Part shown: positions 56,453 to 64,000 of the stretch, piece by piece
How positions within the stretch are numbered: position 1 is the stretch's first letter
Layout of the letters: each line of letters opens with the position of its first letter
Assembly: GCA_947247005.1 (NCBI GenBank)
Contig: OX365952.1
Location: forward strand, 2,378,501 to 2,442,500
From: Spisula solida
Lineage: Eukaryota > Mollusca > Bivalvia > Venerida > Mactridae
Length of the DNA stretch: 64,000 bases
Reading direction: 5' to 3'
Position numbers and translations under genes: made by a program
Notes under the pieces: model-generated
The model's input: the letters and a program-made list of their open reading frames with translations, nothing else
The model's database searches: none
What the model was told of the DNA's origin: nothing

Positions 56453-57399
56453 GCATATGGCCTATAAAATTACGAAGCTTGGAAGTGGAATCCCTGAAAT
56501 TTATTTGATAATGCATGGCCTAATGTACATAACAGGTATCTGTCTCATGCAGGGTGTGAGGTCATGTTGGGTTGAAGAGGTTTGGTTGGCAGAGATATTT
56601 TATTACCTCCACTTAATTAGGTTTTAGTAGGAGGTGTTAAAAACATGTGTGTTTCATTTATATTTTTCTCTGCTATGGCAGCATGGCTACATGTACAACG
56701 GGCACTAAATTATTGTAGTTAACTAGTACTTAAGATGTAAGAATCTTTGAGAATTCGGAAACTTGCTTGGGTGGCATTATTTGTATTGTGTTAAAGGCAT
56801 GCAGTCATATAGTCAGCTTAGTTCAGGTCTAAATCGTTAAATGATATGTATGTATGAATGTAATAATTAAATACTTTTAAGGTATTCAAGAATTTTCATT
56901 TTGCATGCGTTTGATTTAGGCCTAAATCAGAATTGGTTGTTTGGATAGTCGACTTACTTTATAGGGAAAGAGCAACTATATAGTAGTCCCTCAAAATGTA
57001 AAAAAATTGCAAAAATATGGGGAAAAATGCCATCATGGCACTGCCATAAAAACGTTTAGTGTCACAGTAAATTTCTAGGGTAGGTCGAGATAAAGTCCAG
57101 ATAATTTGACAAGACTATCGACCTTCTATTATAGATAATATTTTGTCAATCAATAATCATAACTTTCTTTTCAATTATAGCTAGATTTTATGTTTGAGGG
57201 TGCAAAGGGAGATAATTTCAGGAAAAAGAGTAGACTGGTGAATTGTCTCCTTTAATAAAACATAGGGTCTGTATAGACAGACTAATTTTAACCCTAAGGT
57301 TAAACAACATACATAAGTTAAGAAACACTTTTAGTTACCAATTTCGGAGGGCTCTTTTTTTAGCAGTTCAGCCATTCAGCCACTGTTTGACATTTTAAC

Positions 57400-57690
57400 T
57401 TTCCCTGGTGATTGGGCTACCTATGGAAACCTGCGTTCGAGTCTCCATGGGGAGACTTATTTCTCTCCTGGTGGGTGTGCAGCCAACATCGATCTCACTG
57501 CAGCAGCGGTGCCCAGGCATTTCTAACATGTACAGACATCATCCTCATAGGTACCAATTCACACCTAGGTCGAGTGGAGCATGTGGGTTATTCTTGCTCA
57601 GAGAAATTAAGCAGTGGCACAGACGGGGATCAAACCCGGGACCTCTTGATCCCGAAGCATGTGCCCTACCTCTAGGCCACTGCTTCCACT
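57400..57690 (-). mobile_element. tRNA-derived SINE with a conserved central block
   Basis: On the minus strand 57683-57611 is a 73-nt tRNA-like head: GCAGTGG and CCACTGC can pair as a 7-bp acceptor stem, with GGCCTAGAGGTAGGGCAC (A box) and CGGGTTTGATCCCCG (B box). Downstream on that strand lies the reverse of 'gtaccaattcacacctaggt' and 'cgagtggagcatgtggg', which resembles central domains shared by metazoan SINEs. The body continues to about 57400. Confidence 0.7.
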
Positions 57691-57723
57691 CGTGCATACA
57701 ATTATGTACCATACAACATTGAT

Positions 57724-57800
57724 TCTGGATCACAGTGAGGTGACCATTACTTACTGTGGTATGACCTATGTCTCTGGATCACAGTGAGGTGACCATTACT
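57724..57800. repeat. 28-bp direct duplication
   Basis: 'tctggatcacagtgaggtga' then 'ccattact' occurs at 57724-57751 and again ending at 57800. Confidence 0.85.
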
Positions 57801-59135
57801 CCACAAGTGTTCATACTTGAACTGAACAATGTTGTTATTGTTAGTTCATACTGCGTTTGGTATTTATTGTAAATATGAAATGAAGTGGCTATTGGACTCA
57901 GTAAACCATTGTGTGTCACATGCAGTTGACTGTAGATTTAACTTGGATATATTACCATATAAGTGGATATATCCCAGGTTAAAAAGTTCACAAATGTGCA
58001 TTACAGACATTTAGCTTTTAATGAGGAAATATTAAGTGATTTTTTCTATGGGGTATTTTCAGGCCTGTTTTTTTGCAGGCTTGTGTTGGATTTTAGGTTT
58101 TTGAATCCTGAATTTTTCTTCTTTGCCATTAATATATTGAAAGTTGTGTTTCAGACTTTGAAAGAGGGATTTTCAGGCTTGACAATGATTTCTAATTACC
58201 AGGCCTGTATTTCATTGCCTTTTATTGTTAACTTTTAGTCCTAATATAAATTCACATAAGGCTAACTTGAATGACCTTTTCACAAAATTCTAAATAAATG
58301 TTGAATTCCTATAGATGTGACATTAACTAAGAATCATTACACAACCATGTGAACAACTGAAAAATGTCTCCAAATGTCATACTGTATATTACCTTTAATA
58401 CTAAGGGCTAAAGATAAGGTTTTAGGCCATTGGGTATTTTACCCCCCAGTTTCAATGTTGATTGGGTTTTGACAAATTTTAATTGGGTATTTAATAAAAC
58501 TCATAGGGTAAATGATCATTTTTGTACTGTTTTTCACTGTAACATCATTTTCTATTTGGGTATTTCAGATTGTCTTTGCTTTTTCTTACTCCCTCCTCTC
58601 AAAATCTACTGGGTTTTTAAGAAAATTAATTGTGTAATTACCCCAATACGCAGCTTATCTGTGGCTCTGAATATTCCGGGATCTTTATTAATTTTCATGA
58701 ATTTCGATAATTGAATTATTTCAATTTCTCAGATTTATGAATTTGCTATCAGAGTTTCCAGGACAGGTGTTAGTATTACTATTTGATATTCAGATTTAAT
58801 TGCCAGGAACTCAATCCTGATTATAGTGAAAATAGAAATATTGTGAAAAATACCCAATGTGCTGTAATTCTGTTAACCAATTTACTTTCGCGAATACTAA
58901 CTTTTACATTTTGCTGATGTTGGCATATTAGCGACTACAAACTTTCGAGTTCTTAAGTGTCCTGCAGTGTCCATATTAATGTTTTTAGCACTTTCCCGGC
59001 TACTCAATTCTGCACAATTCTACCACTCGCAAACTCCGCGAAACTGAATGGCGCGAAACTAAATGGCGCGAAATAATTTCTAGGTTTACAGTAGAACATT
59101 TGTATTATATTTTGACATTTACTTTATCGTTTCAG
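57801..59135. other. Upstream region of the sulfotransferase gene
   Basis: AT-rich, with frequent 'attgggtatttt' copies between 58420 and 58620. It ends in an acceptor-like tttactttatcgtttcag (59118-59135), so at least one 5' UTR exon probably lies upstream. It was not identified. Confidence 0.4.
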
Positions 59136-59246
59136 ATGAGACAGTAACTTCACAGTATTGGAGAGGTTGATTGTGGTGCGGAACTTATATAAACACGCCA
59201 GTAGTTAGATTGGAATGTGAATGGGCAGGTCGTGTATCTATGGAAG
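59136..59246 (+). promoter_or_regulatory. 5' UTR portion with three short upstream ORFs
   Basis: ATG-initiated frames before the main start are ATGAGACAGTAA (59136-59147), ATGTGA (59215-59220) and a nine-codon frame from 59221 that stops at 59250, overlapping the main ATG at 59247. This layout would lower or regulate translation if all are in the transcript. An in-frame stop at 59202 rules out a longer N-terminus within this exon. Confidence 0.45.
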
Positions 59247-59894
59247 ATGACATATGGTCCAATATTAAAATGGCGATTTCCAGTACCGGAACGGATTCAG
59301 CGTATAAAGCCAACAGTAAGGACAGTGTTCATCTTCCTCTGTGCGGTGCTGTCTGTTGTGTTCATTTTATTCCAATATTATTCAACGTCGCCAGTACATA
59401 ACCTGGGTAACACTAACAATAATGCTCAAACGTACGTAGTAAACAATGGGATTGTTAGGTTTCCTATTATACAAAATAAATCAGCATTGCTTCGTGATAG
59501 AATTGAAGACACAGTTGAGATAAGTGAGGATATACTGGTAGAAGGCTTTACTAATAAGTTGGAAATTACCGAGGAAGTGAATCATGTTGAAATAAGTGAA
59601 ACAACTCTGAACAGTGATGATTCTGGACTTGTAAGAATAGATCAGGAAAGGTCTGAACCTGTGAGAATAGACCAGGAAAGGTCTGAACCTTTGGGGATCC
59701 ATCAGGAAAGGTCTGAACCTTTCGATTTAGATCAGGAAAGTGAAGAAGAAGATGCAGACTATGAGGATTCACAAGAGTATTCGGAGGAAGTTGTTAGCGA
59801 GACACCAAGACTGGTCCGCATCTCACCTGATAGAGGTGATTCACAGATAGCTGGCTTCCAGTGGAACGATACCAGGCTCGACCTCCTTAATATG
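59247..59894 (+). CDS. Sulfotransferase exon 1 (residues 1-216): anchor and stem
   Basis: Begins MTYGPILKWRFPVPERIQRI, then the membrane helix TVFIFLCAVLSVVFILFQYY, then an acidic, S/E-rich stem with three in-frame copies of VRIDQERSEP (59631-59720; the third reads LGIHQERSEP). It ends DTRLDLLNM/gtaact in phase 0. The ATG at 59247 is chosen because it is the first in-frame ATG after the stop at 59202. A longer frame from GTG 59217 is not a eukaryotic start. Confidence 0.85.
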
Positions 59895-62800
59895 GTAACT
59901 CAAGTTTTTGTGCACTATTTAGCTCTGAGGGCCTTAGAAGTCCCTTAGAATACATGTTTCGAATGAAATTTTCTTTAACAAGGACTAGTCAAATTTTTCA
60001 CTTAAAAAAAAACTAAGCGTCAAATTTTCGTCTTATACTTAAATTGAAATGTTAACTGTTTTAACTGTTCAGTGAGTTTTCTTTTCATCTGGAGTTTATC
60101 TCCTTAAATGTCTCCCTGTATAACTCTGTTACAATATGAGTAAGTGTCTAGGCTAGATCCTGTTACAATATGAGTCAGTGTCTAGGCTAGATCCTGTTAC
60201 AATATGAGTTAGTGTCTAGGCTAGATCCTGTTACAATATGAGTTAGTGTTTAGGCTAGATCCTGTTACAATATGAGTTAGTGTCTAGGCTAGATCCTGTT
60301 ACAATATGAGTTAGTGTCTAGGCTAGATCCTGTTACAATATGAGTTAGTGTCTAGGCTAGATCCTGTTACAATATAAGTTAGTGTCTAGGCTAGATCCTG
60401 TTACAATATGAGTTAGTGTCTAGGCTAGATCCTGTTACAATATGAGTCAGTGTCTAGGCTAGATCCTGTTACAATATGAGTTAGTGTCTAGGCTAGATCC
60501 TGTTACAATATGAGTTAGTGTCTAGGCTAGATCCTGTTACAATATGAGTTAGTGTCTAGGCTAGATCCCAGTAGGATGTTACCTACAGGAGTCTCAACTA
60601 CTTCACTTTGGCCTATATTGTAAGAGATACGACTATTATTTTAATTTAGTATCTCATAGGATGTCGTTGAGACAATCAGCTAATGTTATAACATCCTATA
60701 GGATGTCGTTGAGACAATCAGCTAATGTTATAACATCCTATAGGATGTCGTTGAGACAATCAGCTAATGTTATAACATCCTATAGGAAGTCGTTGAGACA
60801 ATCAGCTAATGTTATAACATCCTATAGGAAGTCGTTGAGACACTCGGCTAATGTTATAACATCCTATTGGATGTCGTTGAGACAATCAGCTAATGTTATA
60901 ACATTCTATAGGATGTCGTTGAGACACTCAGCTAATGTTATAACATCCTATAGGATGTCGTTGAGACAATCAGCTAATGTTATAACATCCTATAGGATGT
61001 CGTTGAGACACTCAGCTAATGTTATAACATCCTATAGGAAGTCATTGAGACACTCAGCTAATGTTTTAACATTCTATAGGATGTCGTTGAGACACTCAGC
61101 TAATGTTATAACATCCTATAGGATGTCATCGAGACAATCAGCTAATGTTATAACATCCTATAGGATGTCGTTGAGACACTCAGCTAATGTTATAACAGCA
61201 TTTTACAAGAGCAAACTAAGGATACCAATAATATATCTCATATTTTAAGGACAATTAAAGGTTTGTTTGATTGTGTTTGCATGAACTATATCCACCATGG
61301 AATGTTCCACAATGTCTAAAAATAACAAACACTAACTCTCTAAAAAAGCATAAAAATTGCTTGTCAGAGTGAGTGTTAGAATATTCTGTTTATAATAAAG
61401 TTGGCACACACTTCTTGAACCTGGAATTTGTTGTTTGTTCATTTCATGGCAATATGAACATTGGTCTAGTTCTCTGTTTATTTGAACATGTGTTCTATGG
61501 ACTGATGTTTGCTTTATACTGTACAGGTGTGTTTACTTTGTTTTATGTAAACTCAGGAAAAATCTACAAATGTATCTTGTAACACCTATATTCTGAATAT
61601 AAAATATACTTTGGTTATATTTTTGCACCAGTAATATAATAATGATAATTGTGCTCCTTTGTGAAGTAGAAGGGGTATATTGTTTTTCTAATGTTGGTCA
61701 GTCAGGGCTTTTCCCCCTCTATAGCAGGGGCTGTTTACAGGTGTCTCCCCCTTAGGAAAATTCTTTAAAACCATGCAGGTTTTCCCTAAAATCCAATTGA
61801 CATAAAAAAATTCTTCCCCTTTTGCAAAATTTAGAAAAGGCCCCTTCCCTCCTCTTGAAAAAAGCCCTGTCAGTACATGCATTCTTTGTGGATTGTTACA
61901 ATGATGATGTCAGTCTGTAGATTATAAATAATTATGGTTTCCGATTAGTTAGACCATATTGACACATTCCTAGTCTGCGCCGATTCATTAATAATTCAGA
62001 TAAACTTAGACAAACATTTTGGTATATTACCATTGCTCGTCTACTTATGTGATGACCTAACTCCTTAGATTTACATACGTTACTTTGTTTCGTACAAAAG
62101 TCACTCAATTATTGTTCCAATTAATGCTAATTGTTTGTTTTTATTTGCTAGCATAAACCAGAGTATGATACAAAGTTTAAGAATCCATGTTGGTATGAGC
62201 GACTAGAGACGTCGACACCGTACGAGAACAATGTATATGCTACCATATCTCCGTCAGCTAAACGTGTACTAGGACAGCTGACAGAACTCTGGGAAGATGA
62301 GTACACTAAGGATGAGCCTACATATAGACTCCGATGTCTTCCTTACTTCATGATCATTGGTCAGCCCAAATGTGGAACCACCGATCTGTTCTGGAAGATT
62401 GCCAAACATCCGGACATCCTGACTCCACCCATCAAAGAATTACACTGGTGGTCTAGAAGTCGACAAGGTGAATGCTTTAACTGTTTTTTACTGCTTACTC
62501 GATTGCCTAGTGGTAGTGCGTCTGCTTGGAGTACAGAAGGTCCAGGGTTTTATCCCAGCTTGCAAAAATAATTCATGCTGCAGCCAAAGCTAGAAAAAGA
62601 TACCAGTAATTCCCTTGCTAGAAGCTCAGTATGAATGGCACAGATGGTCTCTTTCTCATGCACTTGTTGCAGTGAATACAATCAGCAATGAGCTGAGTAA
62701 TAAATTTGTAAAACTTGTTTCAAAATCAACCTAAGATAAATTAATTAAATGTTCTTGACCGGATGTTAATTAGTTATATAAAGATTGGATATTGCCAAAT

Positions 62801-64000
62801 GTAGACAGATTTAGTAAGTGACAATTTAAGTGTCGTGGTTCAGCATTATTTGTACTGTATTAAAGGTGCTGAATCACAGACTATGAATTATCAAAATAAA
62901 AAAAATCTCAAATATTTGTGATATTGTTGCGTGTAACACTAGGTATTGACTCTAATACTTAACTTGTACTTTCAGGTCGACGTTTTTCCTATTCTAAAAT
63001 CATTCCATTTGAGGATTATGTAGATATGTTTGATGATGCTGGTATAACTATAGAACAAAGTTTACTCCATACCACGAACAATGAGGGTGATAATATTCAT
63101 GATTCCCTGCATACCACGAACAATGAGGGTGATGATATTCATGAATCCCTGCATACCACGAACAATGAGGGTGATAATATTCATGATTCCCTGCAACATC
63201 TTGATGCTTCAGATATAGATGATACACAAGCTATAACAGGTACATGTACAGTACAATCTCTTTTTAATTTTTTTTAGAGTTTGACTGAGACAGTCGTATA
63301 AGTGTGTGGCCATTCAATTTTATCCCTTCCTAATTGGCCAATGTCTGCCGGCTTCGAGGGAAGAGGCAGAAAGTTTATGTGTTAAAAGGAATTTGACGCT
63401 GCTATGGCACTTTCTGAATAGACTCCTCATTCCTAAACATGCCCAGTGTATAGCACCGATACACGCAAGACTACCTCTAGGTTTCTAGGTTTGTCTCTAG
63501 TTGGGTGAAACACTGGAAAGCGTTTCTGGAATTTCAAGTGCCCCAGCGGAGATTTGAATCAGGGACCTCCGAATTGGTAGTCGAGAGTGCTAACCACCAT
63601 TATGTACACATTGTTAAAAAAGTCCAATGTTCTAACATGTACCAGTACTTGTTTAAACCAGAGGGGATTATAGGTTTGCCCTCTGTCCGTCCTTCTGTCT
63701 GGCAGTCTGTCCGTCCATCAAAAATCTGGATCCTGACATAACTCAAACAGTTTCCAAGCTTGATTTATGAAATTTAGTATGTGAATAGGGGGCAATAAGG
63801 GATTATGCACGTCTAAATATTTTTTTATTCTGACAAAAATTGTGGTTGCCATGGCAACAGAAACATAGAAAATATGGCTTAAAACCGGTAGGGGACTTCT
63901 GTATTGCTTGCAATTCTTAGTGACTTGTTTGTATAATTTCAGGTGAAGCGAGTGTATCGTTGTTCTGGGACAATGGTGAATGGATGAAATACCCTGAGAA
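59247..64000 (+). CDS. Carbohydrate sulfotransferase 15-like (GalNAc4S-6ST family), 5' part
   Basis: Exons 59247-59894, 62152-62467, 62976-63239 and 63943-64000+ join in phases 0, 1 and 1 to give 428 residues before the window ends; human CHST15 is about 560. Order: a short basic cytosolic tail, one membrane helix at about residues 27-45 (type II Golgi topology), an acidic stem to about residue 216, then the sulfotransferase domain. The 5' PAPS-binding loop is residues 284-295, IIGQPKCGTTDL, followed by KELHWWSR. EASVSLFWDNGEW matches the GEASASTMWDNNAW block of CHST15. The 3' PAPS-binding motif and C-terminus lie beyond 64000. The expected role is transfer of sulfate from PAPS to chondroitin/dermatan-type GalNAc residues in the Golgi; the exact acceptor is not shown by the sequence. 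A repeat insertion in exon 3 is unusual. Confidence 0.9.
60128..60568. repeat. Minisatellite, 34-bp unit, 13 copies (intron 1)
   Basis: Thirteen copies of 'gttacaatatgagttagtgt' then 'ctaggctagatcct'. Units differ only at single positions (gagtaag, gagtcag, ataagtt, gtttagg). Confidence 0.95.
60656..61197. repeat. Minisatellite, 42-bp unit, 13 copies (intron 1)
   Basis: The unit is 'ataggatgtcgttgagacaa' then 'tcagctaatgttataacatcct'. The period is a multiple of three and no unit has a stop, so a 195-codon plus-strand frame exists (repeating MSLRQSANVITSYR). There is no acceptor/donor pair or homology to support coding use. Unit variants (Q/H, M/K, T/L) are intermixed, which suggests conversion between units. 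Confidence 0.93.
61703..61869. mobile_element. Possible short MITE in intron 1
   Basis: TCAGGGCTTTTCCCCC faces GAAAAAAGCCCTGTCA about 165 bp away. The inverted ends are only about 11 bp, so this is tentative. Confidence 0.35.
62152..62467 (+). CDS. Sulfotransferase exon 2 (residues 217-321): PAPS-binding loop
   Basis: Reads HKPEYDTKFKNPCWYERLET ... RLRCLPYFMIIGQPKCGTTD then LFWKIAKHPDILTPPIKELH and WWSRSRQ, ending phase 1 (G/gtgaat). K289, C290, G291, T292 and T293 of the QPKCGTT loop contact the 5'-phosphosulfate group of PAPS in this family. Confidence 0.95.
62503..62580 (+). mobile_element. tRNA-like SINE head (intron 2)
   Basis: GATTGCCTAGTGGTAGTGCG (A-box-like) and AGGGTTTTATCCC (degenerate B box) are at tRNA spacing, 35 bp after the exon donor. 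The degenerate B box suggests an old copy. Confidence 0.5.
62976..63239 (+). CDS. Sulfotransferase exon 3 (residues 322-409), with a 3 x 14-residue repeat
   Basis: Reads GRRFSYSKIIPFEDYVDMFD then DAGITIEQSL, then three 14-residue units (LHTTNNEGDNIHDS, LHTTNNEGDDIHES, LHTTNNEGDNIHDS; DNA 63065-63190), then LQHLDASDIDDTQAIT, ending phase 1. The flanks align with the family (YLDLF...I.QGL... and ...IIIGEASAS). The repeat lies where relatives have a short variable loop. Confidence 0.92.
63320..63605 (-). mobile_element. tRNA-derived SINE (intron 3)
   Basis: On the minus strand GGTGGTTAGCACTCTCGACT (A-box region) and CCTGATTCAAATCTCCGC (B-box region) form a tRNA-like head at about 63605-63540. 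The tail may run to about 63320 ('gccggcttcgagggaagagg'). Confidence 0.55.
63655..63925. mobile_element. AGTCCCCTACCGG-family element, second large copy (intron 3)
   Basis: From 'aaaccagaggggattatagg' to 'aaaaccggtaggggacttct' it matches 34690-35060, including 'aaaaatctggatcctgacat' and the 'gtccgtcc' tract. The outer left end (AGTCCCCTACCGG) is missing. Confidence 0.75.
63943..64000 (+). CDS. Sulfotransferase exon 4, partial at the window edge
   Basis: The acceptor tataatttcag opens GEASVSLFWDNGEWMKYPE. The block matches the GEAS.S..WDN..W motif of CHST15-type enzymes. The exon runs off the window. Confidence 0.92.

Noticed and set aside
57611..57683. A functional tRNA gene (73 nt with a 7-bp end stem)
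   Set aside because: The D and anticodon arms do not fold properly by eye, and the sequence continues into a SINE-like body. Treated as a SINE head.
59217..59246. Sulfotransferase start at GTG 59217
   Set aside because: GTG is not a normal start in animals. The first in-frame ATG after the upstream stop is 59247, and it gives a good type II anchor.
60661..61248. 195-codon open frame read as a repetitive protein
   Set aside because: It is a 13-unit, 42-bp minisatellite inside an intron. The period keeps the frame open by itself, and there are no splice sites or homology.

Overview
This window is nuclear DNA from an animal, most likely a bivalve mollusc. The reasons are AT-rich, intron-rich genes with GT/AG splice sites, two recognisable metazoan genes (NELF-A and a CHST15-type sulfotransferase), a Schlafen-like gene, and an extreme load of short inverted-repeat transposons, tRNA-derived SINEs, minisatellites and dispersed repeats carrying runs of 'ggacggacgg' and 'ctttgacctc' type. 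The species call is an inference. Most open reading frames longer than 60 codons are chance or repeat frames; the real coding sequence lies in short exons.

Layout. Positions 1-1457 (minus strand) hold two exons of a Schlafen-like gene that continues off the left edge. Positions 1458-11700 are intergenic, with MITEs, two tandem arrays, a LINE fragment, and a 3.9-kb stretch with nine copies of GGGGACGGACGTTAC that includes a 1-kb TA-flanked transposon. Positions 11689-20436 are a nest of transposons bounded by inverted copies of a ~66-bp sequence. The right copy of that sequence is the NELF-A 5' flank. Inside is a decayed LINE, itself split by a 4.07-kb element with perfect 25-bp CACTG inverted ends, 3-bp flanking repeats and many internal copies of AACCTTCGTTAT; this looks like a non-autonomous CACTA/EnSpm element.

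Positions 20453-36036 (plus strand) hold a complete 11-exon NELF-A gene. All exon phases join to give 540 residues, close to human NELF-A. Its introns carry a mariner-like and a pogo-like element, several minisatellites, and a 22-unit array whose every unit is a near-consensus 3' splice site ending 25 bp before the branch region of exon 8. A polyadenylation signal lies near 37941. Positions 38000-59130 are intergenic and dominated by repeats, including a MITE inserted into a copy of itself.

Positions 59247-64000 (plus strand) hold the first four coding exons of a carbohydrate sulfotransferase 15-like gene, running off the right edge. It has a type II membrane anchor, an acidic stem with an in-frame repeat, the 5' PAPS-binding loop, and a 3 x 14-residue insertion. 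The genes are unrelated in function: transcription pausing, Golgi sulfation, and a Schlafen-type nucleic-acid-binding domain.
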